Below are positions 37,131 through 46,161 of a DNA stretch of 64,000 nt, in pieces; the stretch's first letter is position 1; every line of letters starts with the position of its first letter. The DNA comes from Methanobacteriota archaeon. Lineage in GTDB: Archaea; Thermoplasmatota; Poseidoniia; Poseidoniales; Thalassarchaeaceae. The notes under the pieces were generated by a model. It saw only the letters and a program-made list of their open reading frames with translations, did no database searches and was not told the origin of the DNA. The DNA lies in NCBI GenBank assembly GCA_002727275.1, contig PBWO01000019.1:5765-69764 (forward strand), written 5' to 3'. Both the position numbers and the translations under genes were made by a program.

Positions 37131-37489
37131 GATATGATTGACTGGATTTCTTCTGCCCCCCATCCAAGGTTATCTGGGACATCGATGCACCAGCCCACTT
37201 CATCGATGTTAGAATCTACCGAGCCCCAAGACAAAGGCCCGGGCTCTTCCTCGACTTGTACCCAAACAACATGTCCGCCTACTACCAATGTGGAATCGAC
37301 AGCTACGGCGGTTCCCAATAGGCCAGTCTCCTCGAATAACTCCCGTAACGCAGCTTGCTCAATCTCTTCTTCCTTACCTATTGTACCTCCGGGCAACTCC
37401 CATCCTCTTTCAGAATGTAGGACCATCACCCAGCATATATCTGGTGAATTCTTTGATGTGGTCCAAGCCAAAACAAACTCTTCTTTCAT
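37094..37489 (-). CDS. Nudix hydrolase
   Basis: A 131-residue hydrolase for nucleoside diphosphate-linked compounds. The Nudix box is complete: 'GGTIGKEEEIEQAALRELFE' followed by ETGLLG, fitting GX5EX7REUXEEXGU at about residues 35-57. The substrate cannot be told. Small stand-alone Nudix proteins include ADP-ribose, Ap4A and oxidised-nucleotide hydrolases. The start overlaps the upstream TPR gene by 4 bases, so the two are likely coupled. Confidence 0.9.
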   Translation of the reverse strand: MKEEFVLAWTTSKNSPDICWVMVLHSERGWELPGGTIGKEEEIEQAALRELFEETGLLGTAVAVDSTLVVGGHVVWVQVEEEPGPLSWGSVDSNIDEVGWCIDVPDNLGWGAEEIQSIISHDWSNSRSLGS

Positions 37490-38451
37490 AACATACTCCG
37501 GATTTCTTCGACTTTTTCGATTGCCCCTTCAATTCCTTCTGCTGCCATCCTCCTTGCTAGGAAGAATGCTTCAGTCAACCTTTCTTCTCTCAATAAGACA
37601 TCAACTTCATTCAAGGGAAGGACTCCTTCATCTTCTGCATGTGTTTCTTGAACAGAAGAAATGGGATGGCCTGCGAGAGACTGCATTCTACTCAAGAACT
37701 CGACTCTAGAGTCAATTGCAGGAGTATTCCAGGATGCCGAAGTATTGTCATCCATCTTGGATTCCATACGTTCGATGAATCGGTCTCTAGCGGGAATCTC
37801 TGGAAAGTGCAGTTGTGCTTGATCGTAGCACATCCATGCATTGTCAAACTCCCCTCTTCTCTCATGCATCCGGCCTAATTCTCCCCAAGTCTCGTGATTG
37901 TTCGGCCTATGGGCCAGAACCAATTTTGATAGTTCCAAAAACTCATCCTCGTAACCCGAGTCTCTCAAACGCTCCAATCTTCGTGAAAATAGGACATTTG
38001 CTCGAATATCTCTCAAATCAAGAATCCTCAATCTACTGCAAAATCCATCAACACCGCCATCAGAACCATTGGTAATTTCCCACCATGCATCTGGATCTAG
38101 AGGATCTGCTCCTAGACTAGCCTCAAGTATCTCAGAACCCATCTCACTCATGTCAACTCCTTCCAATTGGTTCAATGAATCCGGGTCTCTACCTAGTACA
38201 GAAAATAACTCGACAAGTACGGCTCTAATTCCAGAATCATCACCTGCCAACAACTTAGTTTCAACCAGTACCCTCCAGTTATCGGGATGAGTAAAGTCGT
38301 GGAGAACAGCTTGCCTAGCACTTTGTTCCGCCCAACCAATGTAATCCGAATCATTTTGCGACATATTGAGAAATTTTTGGGCCTGACTACGGTGTCTATT
38401 ACCTAGGCTTCGCCGCGGGTGTTGCAGGCTCGCGCCGATGTCAGTTGCCAT
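37486..38451 (-). CDS. TPR-like repeat protein, unknown
   Basis: A 321-residue soluble protein containing helical repeats. The clearest is 'AHRPNNHETWGELGRMHERRGEFDNAWMCYDQAQLHFP', a TPR-type unit near residue 195-230. Similar helix pairs lie N-terminally ('AEQSARQAVLHDFTHPDNWRVLVE'). The C-terminal part repeats the theme ('LLREERLTEAFFLARRMAAEG'). It presumably mediates protein contacts. It starts 8 bases after ubiD ends on the same strand and overlaps the Nudix gene. An alternative start is the ATG at 38364 (MSQNDSD). Confidence 0.7.
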   Translation of the reverse strand: MATDIGASLQHPRRSLGNRHRSQAQKFLNMSQNDSDYIGWAEQSARQAVLHDFTHPDNWRVLVETKLLAGDDSGIRAVLVELFSVLGRDPDSLNQLEGVDMSEMGSEILEASLGADPLDPDAWWEITNGSDGGVDGFCSRLRILDLRDIRANVLFSRRLERLRDSGYEDEFLELSKLVLAHRPNNHETWGELGRMHERRGEFDNAWMCYDQAQLHFPEIPARDRFIERMESKMDDNTSASWNTPAIDSRVEFLSRMQSLAGHPISSVQETHAEDEGVLPLNEVDVLLREERLTEAFFLARRMAAEGIEGAIEKVEEIRSML

Positions 38452-38459
38452 CTAAAACC

Positions 38460-39731
38460 TCACAACACGCTCTCATAGGGGGAACGATCGACTCCAGGTG
38501 GCAAGGTAGCATCAATCCCTATCTTGCTAGTCAAACCATCAACTCCTCTCGATGGATCTAAACTAGATCCCTTTTGATCAGAGAGGATGACAGTATTTCT
38601 GTCAGGTTGCCAACGAGTCATCAATGCCCATTCAACACGCACAGGGTTGGAACAGTCTATGTCTGTGTCGACTATGGTGACTTGTTTCATCGAACGATGC
38701 CCATTCAAAGCCGCATGAATCGCTTTGATACCATCTCCTTCATTTTGTGGCTCTATTGAAACAACTGCAGACAGCCAGCCGCTACCTCCGTCAGTCAGGT
38801 AGACATCAGTACAAGGTACGACTTCGTTCACAGCAGATTTGATGGTCGGTGCTCTAGGCAGCCCCATGAGTGTCCTATGTTCTACTTCAGCTGGAATTAG
38901 TGCATGAAAGATGGCTGCATCCCTGTGATGAACTGCATGATATTCAATTACAGGCTCTTGCCTGACATCATCTACAGTACCGGTAATGTCGACATAGGGC
39001 CCTTCATCATCGTCTCTGAGAGTGATCCTAGCCTCCATTGCATATTCAGAGTCCGCAGGCACTTGGACTCCGTTCGATAAAGTCACTAGCTCTAGTGGCT
39101 TACCATGTAGTCGCTGATGGAGGGCTGCTGCAACAGTCAATTCATCCAAGTCGTGAGTGAAGGACATAGCAGCAGCCAGAAGTACAGTTGCATCGGGCCC
39201 ATTGACTACCGCGATATCTATCTCGTCACCATTAGCTCGAGCATTATCTGTCATAGTCCTGAGATGCCTGGGTACAAATCGAGAAACACAGTTATTTGCA
39301 TCGCGTAGGAATTGACGGTGAAATGACATGTTCCTCACGCCTCCATATTGAGCAATTATGACTGAGGCAGATTGGTATCGCCCTCTGTCTTCAGGGTAAT
39401 GCCAAGGGATGGGAATAGAAGTAAGATCAACAGTTTTTTGTGTGTTCTCGAAAACTGGAGCATCTTCCTTCTCAATTACCACGGGCTCTTCAGGATTATC
39501 CATAGCCCAAGCCAGGATGTCAATTAACTCTCCAGGGGTAATTTCGAATATCGAGCACAACCTGTCTCTGGCAAGAACATTCAGGGCGGAACGTAATTCC
39601 CCAGTTCCTTCGATTTGATTGAACATTACAGCTTTGTGTCCTATGGATTTGGAATGCTCCAACATGTCATGGTTGACACTAATTTGCTCATCAACTTCTT
39701 CAACTCCCGCCAACAAGTCCCTGAATGCCAT
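38460..39731 (-). CDS. UbiD-family prenylated-FMN decarboxylase (candidate anhydromevalonate phosphate decarboxylase)
   Basis: A UbiD-superfamily (de)carboxylase of about 423 residues from ATG 39731 (MAFRDLLAGVEEV). The central block with 'NMSFHRQFLRDANNC' and 'FVPRHLRTM', and the later 'DDEGPYVDITGTVDDVRQEPV', follow UbiD layout. The length is nearer to archaeal anhydromevalonate phosphate decarboxylase than to bacterial UbiD. That enzyme gives isopentenyl phosphate, the substrate of the IPK encoded at 44965-45762, so an isoprenoid role is plausible. No flavin prenyltransferase (UbiX) or phosphomevalonate dehydratase is in the window. Ubiquinone-type or aromatic-acid decarboxylation is the alternative. 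Confidence 0.8.
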   Translation of the reverse strand: MAFRDLLAGVEEVDEQISVNHDMLEHSKSIGHKAVMFNQIEGTGELRSALNVLARDRLCSIFEITPGELIDILAWAMDNPEEPVVIEKEDAPVFENTQKTVDLTSIPIPWHYPEDRGRYQSASVIIAQYGGVRNMSFHRQFLRDANNCVSRFVPRHLRTMTDNARANGDEIDIAVVNGPDATVLLAAAMSFTHDLDELTVAAALHQRLHGKPLELVTLSNGVQVPADSEYAMEARITLRDDDEGPYVDITGTVDDVRQEPVIEYHAVHHRDAAIFHALIPAEVEHRTLMGLPRAPTIKSAVNEVVPCTDVYLTDGGSGWLSAVVSIEPQNEGDGIKAIHAALNGHRSMKQVTIVDTDIDCSNPVRVEWALMTRWQPDRNTVILSDQKGSSLDPSRGVDGLTSKIGIDATLPPGVDRSPYESVL

Positions 39732-39788
39732 AATTAGGGCCCGACGAGTCTTCTGCTTCAATGTTGGCGAGGTTGGGCTCTGAATGAG

Positions 39789-39803
39789 CTCACCTACGGT
39801 GAG
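39789..39803 (+). promoter_or_regulatory. Inverted repeat CTCACC-TAC-GGTGAG upstream of the str operon
   Basis: Six-base arms around TAC, 11 bases before the TATA-like box of the uS12 gene. The core CACCTACGGTG is the reverse complement of the palindrome core before rrp4 (33168-33178). Twelve bases on the opposite strand recur before the Lhr-type helicase (20203-20214). It is placed where an archaeal activator or repressor could act beside BRE/TATA. Confidence 0.55.
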
Positions 39804-39813
39804 TCCGTCACGC

Positions 39814-39821
39814 TCTTATAT
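39814..39821 (+). promoter_or_regulatory. TATA-like box for the str operon
   Basis: CTTATATG, about 43 bases before the TTG start of the uS12 gene. It would start transcription near 39842, leaving a leader of about 20 bases with a GAGGTG motif ahead of the TTG. Confidence 0.6.
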
Positions 39822-39860
39822 GGGGGGTAGGTCGGCGAGGCGTCATTCTGAGGTGTACAC

Positions 39861-40301
39861 TTGGGTCGTGGATTATTCTCCGGATCAAAGATGAAGAATG
39901 ATCGTAAGAAATATCGCTGGAAGGAGCGCAAGTTCAGAGACCGTGAGATCAAGCGCCGCCAAGGTGGAGTACTCAAGCACGACCCACTCAAGGGCAGTAC
40001 ACAAGCAAAAGGCATCGTAATAGAAAAGGTAGGTTTCGAGGCTAAGCAACCTAATTCAGGAATCAGAAAGGCAGTCAAGATTAGCCTGATTAGGACCGGA
40101 AACAAACTCACAGCATTCGCACCTGGGGATGGTGCGATTTCCTTCATCGACGAGCACGATGAGGTCCTAGTAGAGGGAATAGGGGGTAGAATGGGTAGAT
40201 CGTACGGTGACCTTCCCGGTGTTCGTTACAAAGTCATCAAGGTCAATGGAGTTTCTTTGGATGAGATGGTCCGGGGCCGCAAGGAGAAGCCAGTAAGGTG
40301 A
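39861..40301 (+). CDS. rps12: Ribosomal protein uS12
   Basis: A small-subunit protein at the decoding centre. '[23 protein letters not shown]', '[18 protein letters not shown]' and '[15 protein letters not shown]' are diagnostic. The frame begins at TTG 39861, giving '[20 protein letters not shown]', which aligns with the usual archaeal N-terminus (short, basic, ending KxDRxKxRW). The first ATG (39891) would cut this off, so a TTG start is favoured. Length is 146. It is first gene of uS12-uS7-EF-2. Confidence 0.96.
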   Translation: MGRGLFSGSKMKNDRKKYRWKERKFRDREIKRRQGGVLKHDPLKGSTQAKGIVIEKVGFEAKQPNSGIRKAVKISLIRTGNKLTAFAPGDGAISFIDEHDEVLVEGIGGRMGRSYGDLPGVRYKVIKVNGVSLDEMVRGRKEKPVR

Positions 40302-40305
40302 TTCA

Positions 40306-40914
40306 ATGTCGGATGAAGCAAGCGTCGAGACAGAGAAGCCTATTGCAGGCATTGGCACCATGGTCTTCGGAAAATGGGATGCCGCTGAAGTTACCTGTTC
40401 AGACCCAGGCCTAGCACCATACATCAATCTCACAACAATCGGAACTCCTCATTCAGGCGGGAGACATGCAAACGCTTGGTTCGGCAAATCGAAGCTGTCT
40501 GTAGTCGAGCGATTCATCAACAACATGATGCGAACCGGCAAGTTCTCCGGAAAAAAGCAGCACTGTGCGAGAGCCTTTGAGAACGCTCTTGATAGAATCG
40601 CTCAGAAGACTGGTGAGAATCCTCTGCAGAAGTTCATCGATGCAATCATTGAAGCTGCCCCCTGTGAGGAGATTACTAGAATTAAGGTCGGAGCAGTCAG
40701 TCAGCCAAAGGCAGTCGACTCATCTCCGAATCGTAGACTTGACATTGCTCTGAGAAATATTGCACTCGGCTCTACTTCTGCCACCGCAAAAAGTCGCAGA
40801 ACTTTGACGGAAGGCATTCTGGCAGAGTTATCTAAGGCGGCTGAAGGGGACATTACATCCTTCTCCGTAGGCAAGCGAGAGGAGATCGAGAGAATAGCTG
40901 CATCTGCCCGATGA
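40306..40914 (+). CDS. rps7: Ribosomal protein uS7
   Basis: The primary assembly protein of the small-subunit head. The 202 residues are typical of the archaeal long form, with 'KLSVVERFINNMMRTGKFSGKK', 'ENPLQKFIDAIIEAAPCEE', the 'PKAVDSSPNRRLDIALRNIA' RNA-binding region and an Arg-ending C-terminus. The ATG starts 4 bases after uS12. The gap to EF-2 is 99 bases and contains a second TATA-like TTTATGAA, so EF-2 may have its own promoter too. Confidence 0.96.
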   Translation: MSDEASVETEKPIAGIGTMVFGKWDAAEVTCSDPGLAPYINLTTIGTPHSGGRHANAWFGKSKLSVVERFINNMMRTGKFSGKKQHCARAFENALDRIAQKTGENPLQKFIDAIIEAAPCEEITRIKVGAVSQPKAVDSSPNRRLDIALRNIALGSTSATAKSRRTLTEGILAELSKAAEGDITSFSVGKREEIERIAASAR

Positions 40915-41013
40915 TGGCAATTACTTACAACAAGACTACTGAGAGTCGTTTCAGTTGTCTCACAATCGGATTTATGAACCGTAGTCAGGTCGCCGCGACA
41001 ACAGGTGTTAGCA

Positions 41014-43221
41014 ATGGGTAGGAAAGAGGACAACATCAATCGTGCAACAGAAGTAATGCACCAAAGGGATAGGATACGAAATCTAGCTATTGCTGCCCAC
41101 ATCGATCACGGTAAGACAACACTATCAGACAACCTGATTGCGGGTGCTGGAATGATGTCGGAAGATCTAGCTGGAAAATCTAGGGTTCTCGATTTTGACG
41201 ACCAAGAAAGCGCGCGTGGAATTACTATCAATGCAGCCAGTGCGTCTATGGTGCACAGTGTGGGCGGGGATGACTACCTGATCAATCTCATCGATACTCC
41301 CGGACACGTTGACTTCGGAGGAGATGTTACGAGGGCAATGCGCGCTGTTGATGGGTGCATCATTCTGACCTGTGCAGTCGAAGGGGCCATGCCTCAGACG
41401 GAGACTGTAGTTAGACAGGCGCTCAAGGAGAAGGTGAGACCAGTTTTGTTCATCAATAAGGTGGACAGGCTAATCAATGAGTTGCAAGTTACTCCAGAAG
41501 ACATGATGAGTAGATTCGAAGAGCAAATTACCAGAGTCAATACTCTGATTCGGCAATTCGCTCCTGAAGAGCATCGTAAGGATTGGCAGGTCAGTGTCCA
41601 AGGAGGTACTGTAGCATTTGGTTCTGCATACCATAATTGGGGCATCACACTCCCCTACATGCAGAAGTCAGGAGTAAATTTCACTCAAATCTTTGAGTTC
41701 TGCCACAATGAACAACAGAAAGAACTCGCTAAGAAGGCCCCAGTGCACGAAGTACTTCTTGATATGGCGGTTGAAGAACTGCCATCACCTGTCGTGGCTC
41801 AGAAGTATAGGATCCCAAATATATGGCAAGGTGACTTAGAGTCAGAAACTGGAACTGCCATGATTGAATGCGATGCAAAAGGCCCCCTATCTTTGATGAT
41901 CACAAAAATTTGGATGGATCCCCATGCAGGAGAGGTCGCAGTAGGTAGAATCTACTCCGGAACTATTTCTCACGGAGAAACTGTCTGGGCACTAGGTGCT
42001 GCCAAATCTGAAAGAGTTCAACAAGTCAGTATGATGGTTGGAGGAGATAGGATTCAGGTCCCAGAAGTCTCATCGGGAAATATTGTAGCATTGACTGGAG
42101 TTAGAAGTGCTGCTGCTGGTGTTACCATTACAAGGGAAGAGGATGCAACTCCATTCGAAGCAATCAGGCATTACTCAGAACCTGTTGTTACTGTAGCAGT
42201 CGAGCCAAAATCCATGAAGGATTTGCCGAAATTCATTGGAGCTCTAAATGGATTGGCAAAGGCAGATGCTTCACTTTCAGTCTCTACCAATCATGAGACT
42301 GGAGAGGCATTACTAGCAGGTATGGGAGAGTTGCATCTTGAGATTACAGTCTATAGATTGGAGGAAGAGCAGAATATCAAAGTCTCTGTCAGTGAACCCA
42401 TCGTAGTCTATCGGGAATCAATTTCCTCCGACAACAAAGGGCGTTCATTTGAGGGTAAGTCTCCAAACAGGCACAATAGATTTTACATTGAAACTGAACC
42501 GCTACCAGATGACGTAGTAAATGCACTTCGAGAAGGGGCCTTCGGTGATGGTTCAGTACGAAATAAAGATGCAAAGCAAGTCGGGGACCAATTCGCCGAA
42601 TTTGGCATGGACAAGGACATGATGAGAAAAATCTACGCAATAAATGGTACAAACGTGTTAGTCAATGACACCAAGGGAATCCAGAATTTGCACGAGACCA
42701 GAGAACTAATTATTGAGGGATTCAACGATGTTTGCAACAAGGGTCCTGTTGCTGATGAGCCATTGATGGGCGTCCTCGTAAGATTAGTTGATGCAAAGCT
42801 CCACGAAGATGCAATTCACCGTGGACCTGCGCAAACTATCCCAGCAGTAAGGAACGCAGTAAAGGGTGCTCTAATCAGATCCAAGTCTGTAATCTTCGAG
42901 CCAATTCAGAAGATTCGTATCGATGCACCTAACGATGTAATCGGTGGCGTTACTAGAGAGGTCACTACACGGCGCGGAATCATTGAAGATATGCCGGTCG
43001 ATGGAAGTACTGCTAGTGTAATTGGGACCATGCCTGTAGCAGAGACCTTCGGATTCTCAAACGATATCAGGGCTGCCAGTCAATGCAGAGCAGTTTGGAA
43101 TACCGAGAATGCAGGATATGTTCACTTACCTCCAAACCTGTTTGGTGATGTGACAGCAGAGATTCGTGAGAGGAAGGGACTCAAGCCCGAGATTCCAGGC
43201 GAAGCCCACTATATGGACTGA
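41014..43221 (+). CDS. fusA: Elongation factor 2
   Basis: A translocation GTPase of 735 residues. The P-loop 'AAHIDHGKTTL' lies at 28-38, the switch I 'ESARGITINAA' and switch II 'IDTPGHVDFGGD' follow, and the NKxD element is 'INKVDR'. Domains II to V are complete. In domain IV, 'LHEDAIHRGPAQ' keeps the diphthamide histidine, H602. ATG 41014 (MGRKEDN) is preferred to GTG 41005. It closes the str operon; EF-1 alpha and uS10, which often follow in archaea, are absent. The modification enzyme Dph6 appears interrupted at 31005. Confidence 0.97.
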   Translation: MGRKEDNINRATEVMHQRDRIRNLAIAAHIDHGKTTLSDNLIAGAGMMSEDLAGKSRVLDFDDQESARGITINAASASMVHSVGGDDYLINLIDTPGHVDFGGDVTRAMRAVDGCIILTCAVEGAMPQTETVVRQALKEKVRPVLFINKVDRLINELQVTPEDMMSRFEEQITRVNTLIRQFAPEEHRKDWQVSVQGGTVAFGSAYHNWGITLPYMQKSGVNFTQIFEFCHNEQQKELAKKAPVHEVLLDMAVEELPSPVVAQKYRIPNIWQGDLESETGTAMIECDAKGPLSLMITKIWMDPHAGEVAVGRIYSGTISHGETVWALGAAKSERVQQVSMMVGGDRIQVPEVSSGNIVALTGVRSAAAGVTITREEDATPFEAIRHYSEPVVTVAVEPKSMKDLPKFIGALNGLAKADASLSVSTNHETGEALLAGMGELHLEITVYRLEEEQNIKVSVSEPIVVYRESISSDNKGRSFEGKSPNRHNRFYIETEPLPDDVVNALREGAFGDGSVRNKDAKQVGDQFAEFGMDKDMMRKIYAINGTNVLVNDTKGIQNLHETRELIIEGFNDVCNKGPVADEPLMGVLVRLVDAKLHEDAIHRGPAQTIPAVRNAVKGALIRSKSVIFEPIQKIRIDAPNDVIGGVTREVTTRRGIIEDMPVDGSTASVIGTMPVAETFGFSNDIRAASQCRAVWNTENAGYVHLPPNLFGDVTAEIRERKGLKPEIPGEAHYMD

Positions 43222-43223
43222 AA

Positions 43224-44918
43224 CTAGTTGATTCGTATCAATTGAAAATCAGTTAATTCCCTAAGTACCGAGACAGCTGGACTGTCAGGTAATTTATCTA
43301 GACACTCATGTGCTAGGGAATGATGATGCATAGCCCTGTCCTTGGCATATTGTATAGAGCCGCTATCATGTAATTCTTGTACCGCAGACAACAATTCGTC
43401 ATCCGTACACTTTCCTGCGCCATACGCCATTCTGAAGGCCGGCATATCTTCATCGCATTGTAATGCATGTATGGCAATCAACGTTTTCTTACCCTGCACT
43501 ATGTCGGATCCGGCTGGTTTCCCGAGAGTCGCTGTATCCCCAGTAATGTCAATCAGATCATCCATCAACTGGAAACAAAGACCGAGATTCAGACCCCATT
43601 TTTCCATATTATCAACGATTTCAGGAGATGCCCCTGCGAGAATGGACCCAGTGCCTGCACATGTTTCGAACATTACACTGGTCTTGCCAGTAATCATAGC
43701 GATATATTCGTCTTCACTAACTTCGTCTCTAGATTCAAAGGAAATATCTTCTTGTTGACCATCTGCGACATTCCTGACCATCTCACCAATCGCTCTGACA
43801 AGAAATGCCAATTTATCAGAGTCTATATCTCTCGATTCGGCAAGAATCTCAAATGCTACGGCCAACATTGCATCGCCTGCATTGATCGCTGTGGAGTCAT
43901 CATATGCGACGTGAACAGCTTCCAATCCTCTTCTGATGGGGTCTTGATCCATCAAATCATCATGAACTAAAGTAAAGTTGTGAATAATTTCTATTGAAGC
44001 TCCGAGAGTATAATGTCCCTCATGTGCCTCGCCCACAGCCTCGCCCACTAGTCTAGGAAGTGTGGCCCTCAATCGCTTTCCTCCACCCGAGAATAGATGC
44101 GTCATTGCACCGTGTAAACGCTGTTGCTTCATTTTGCCAAGACTTTGCATGATTACTTCCTCGACGTGCTCTCTATGGAATGCTATAGCATCTAACAGGT
44201 TCTGCCCAGGAGCTACAGAATTGCCTCCCATGTCAACTTCTCCGAATTGTATTACACCCTCTCTAGCAGGTATTTTATGCATATCTGGATAGTACTCTTC
44301 GAAAAATTCACTCCACAATAATCTGAACCATGGAGCAACAATTTGATCTTCCCAGAACCCATCCCCTCTCATCATCTCGGCAATCTCGGGACCAGCTACC
44401 CATTTAGTGGAAGAAATCTCATTAGGGTTAGGATCAACTTCAATTCCATCTGCAATGGCTACTAGGACATGGTCAACTTCGCGTTCAATCCAATCTGCAT
44501 CCCATCTGCATTCGTATAGGAATGATCCAAGGTGCCTGAGTTCAATCTCAGACAATTGACCCTCAGAGATTCCAAGCTCTTGATGCAGTTTTCTCTTGGC
44601 CGCATTAACAACTCCAGTTACTACATCTCCATTTTCACCTGGAATATCCAAAGGATGGCTACAGCAAGTATTTGCCCATACAGAAGGGAAGGTGATCTTG
44701 TCATCAGAACGCTTCTGGACCAGCAATCCACCTTCACTGTTGAATATTAGCACACTGAATGCGCGGTGCAGTAAACCCTCTCTAAAGTGGCAGTTAAGTT
44801 TGGTTTCTGAACCTATACTATTGCCATCATAGTCGACTAATATACAGCGTTCTGACATCATCTCTGCTTGTGAGTCATCGTGACCCTGCAATGCAGAGAT
44901 GTCTGAATCCGCTGCCAT
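43224..44918 (-). CDS. Fusion of type I isopentenyl-diphosphate isomerase and geranylgeranyl diphosphate synthase
   Basis: A single 564-residue frame joins two isoprenoid enzymes. The N-terminal Nudix-type IDI-1 (about 20-205) has 'FPSVWANTCCSHP' with catalytic cysteine, 'AAKRKLHQELGI' and 'EREVDHVLVA' with the catalytic glutamate. The C-terminal trans-prenyltransferase (about 235-564) has 'GGGKRLR', first Asp-rich motif 'DDLMDQD' (320-326) and second 'DDLID' (453-457). IDI converts IPP to DMAPP; GGPPS condenses them to the C20 lipid chain, so the fusion would feed product to the next step. The ATG at 44918 is preferred because TATA sequence covers the more upstream ATGs. IPK lies just upstream on the same strand. 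Confidence 0.93.
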   Translation of the reverse strand: MAADSDISALQGHDDSQAEMMSERCILVDYDGNSIGSETKLNCHFREGLLHRAFSVLIFNSEGGLLVQKRSDDKITFPSVWANTCCSHPLDIPGENGDVVTGVVNAAKRKLHQELGISEGQLSEIELRHLGSFLYECRWDADWIEREVDHVLVAIADGIEVDPNPNEISSTKWVAGPEIAEMMRGDGFWEDQIVAPWFRLLWSEFFEEYYPDMHKIPAREGVIQFGEVDMGGNSVAPGQNLLDAIAFHREHVEEVIMQSLGKMKQQRLHGAMTHLFSGGGKRLRATLPRLVGEAVGEAHEGHYTLGASIEIIHNFTLVHDDLMDQDPIRRGLEAVHVAYDDSTAINAGDAMLAVAFEILAESRDIDSDKLAFLVRAIGEMVRNVADGQQEDISFESRDEVSEDEYIAMITGKTSVMFETCAGTGSILAGASPEIVDNMEKWGLNLGLCFQLMDDLIDITGDTATLGKPAGSDIVQGKKTLIAIHALQCDEDMPAFRMAYGAGKCTDDELLSAVQELHDSGSIQYAKDRAMHHHSLAHECLDKLPDSPAVSVLRELTDFQLIRIN

Positions 44919-44939
44919 GATGGTGCGACAATACGGTTG

Positions 44940-44947
44940 CATATAAC
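44940..44947 (-). promoter_or_regulatory. TATA-like box for the IDI-GGPPS fusion gene
   Basis: GTTATATG on the minus strand, centred 26 bases before the ATG at 44918, the standard spacing for a leaderless archaeal transcript. It overlaps the in-frame ATG at 44942 and lies just downstream of the one at 44951, arguing against both as starts. Confidence 0.55.
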
Positions 44948-44964
44948 CCAATACGGGAATTTGA

Positions 44965-45762
44965 CTAATCGTCTACAACTATTCTGGTACCGACGGTTTG
45001 ACCATCAGAAAGAATCTCTAACATCCTTGAAGGGACTCTGCCGTCAATGAACCATACATGCTCTGCAAAGCCGGCGATTTCTGACGCACACTGAGCTTTC
45101 AATAAGATTCCACCAGTTACATCGATACTGGAATCATGCTCACCGAAGAACTCCTGTGAATGTGACCAACGTTCAATCAATAACGAACCCTCGGCACCAG
45201 GGGGCCCACTGAGAAGTCCTTCCGCATCTCCAAGCAGGAATGCGCATAGCAGAACATCAGGCAATTCTTTAGCCAATCGAACCATTAGATGGTCGCCAGA
45301 TAGTATTCCAAACATACTGTCTCCTTGAACATCTACAACATCACCGAAACTAACCGGAACATCCGATTCCGGACTGCGCTTGAAAATATTCACGTCTCCT
45401 GAGAATTCGGTCCCGACTCCAATAACCCATTCTCTCGGTGGTAGAGGTTCGCTTTGAATGCCAACTGCAGTTAATGATTCTATTAGTATCGAATTCAACT
45501 CATCCATATCTGAACGAATAGTGTCTATGGCTGAATATTGCTGTTCAGATATTTCCGGATTCAAACCCTCACTGATGTGCCATTTCTTAGCTTCAATATG
45601 GCCATATGATCCAGCTCCATGAATGACAATCACAGAGTGTCCCATTTCGATAATATGGGAAATGACCTTTGATACAGCATCAATACGATTCCTCAGTACA
45701 ACCTTGTATTGTGTTTTGTCAGTAATCAGGCCACCACCAAGTTTGATGATAACCCGGGCCAT
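44965..45762 (-). CDS. ipk: Isopentenyl phosphate kinase
   Basis: An amino-acid-kinase-fold enzyme that phosphorylates isopentenyl phosphate to IPP in the archaeal mevalonate pathway. From ATG 45762 (MARVIIKLGG) it has 265 residues. 'IKLGGGLIT' opens the protein, 'IVIHGAGSYGHIEAKKW' contains the substrate histidine, and 'LLGDAEGLL' and 'DVTGGILLKAQCASEIA' are phosphate/ATP-site blocks. The upstream ATGs at 45822 and 45792 overlap the divergent gene or its TATA sequence. It precedes the IDI-GGPPS fusion, which uses its product. Confidence 0.93.
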   Translation of the reverse strand: MARVIIKLGGGLITDKTQYKVVLRNRIDAVSKVISHIIEMGHSVIVIHGAGSYGHIEAKKWHISEGLNPEISEQQYSAIDTIRSDMDELNSILIESLTAVGIQSEPLPPREWVIGVGTEFSGDVNIFKRSPESDVPVSFGDVVDVQGDSMFGILSGDHLMVRLAKELPDVLLCAFLLGDAEGLLSGPPGAEGSLLIERWSHSQEFFGEHDSSIDVTGGILLKAQCASEIAGFAEHVWFIDGRVPSRMLEILSDGQTVGTRIVVDD

Positions 45763-45788
45763 GATTTGGCCACGGGGTATACGACTTA

Positions 45789-45796
45789 GCATATAC
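45789..45796. promoter_or_regulatory. Possibly shared TATA-like element between ipk and the divergent zinc-ribbon gene
   Basis: GCATATAC is nearly self-complementary. It lies about 31 bases before the ipk ATG on one strand and about 24 before the ATG at 45817 on the other. One AT-rich element could serve both directions. Confidence 0.35.
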
Positions 45797-45816
45797 CGTA
45801 GATTCATGACTGATGG

Positions 45817-46161
45817 ATGCATGAGGCTACTATGGGCGGAGTCTCAGATATTGAGCAGTTCCAAAGATGGTTACAGGCTCAATTGGCAATGTCGGAGAAT
45901 ATAGAAGACCCTTCTGAACGAGAACGAGTGGAGATTCAGATAGAATCTGCTATTCAATTGACCATCCAATACCGCCAGATTATTGATGAACAGTCTGAAT
46001 CGATTCCTTCACCATTCTCTGAAATGCCTTCTCCTGTCAGAGTAATTGATGACACAGGTCTAGAAAAGACCGAGGTTTCTGATTCATCACTTTGCGCTGG
46101 TTGCCAAGAACCAGTAAGTGGCGATCTCGACTTCTGCCCAGCTTGTGGTAAATATCGTTGA
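45817..46161 (+). CDS. Small zinc-ribbon protein, unknown
   Basis: A 114-residue soluble protein. A helical, Glu/Gln-rich N-terminal half ('IEQFQRWLQAQLAMSENIEDPSERERVEIQIESA') is followed by a Pro/Ser linker. The C-terminal zinc ribbon is 'LCAGCQEPVSGDLDFCPACGKYR', with two CxxC pairs. The start is at ATG 45817 or 45832 (MGGVSDIE). It is divergent from ipk and ends directly before the convergent kptA gene. Such short zinc ribbons are common in archaea, and nothing shows its partner. Confidence 0.65.
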   Translation: MHEATMGGVSDIEQFQRWLQAQLAMSENIEDPSERERVEIQIESAIQLTIQYRQIIDEQSESIPSPFSEMPSPVRVIDDTGLEKTEVSDSSLCAGCQEPVSGDLDFCPACGKYR

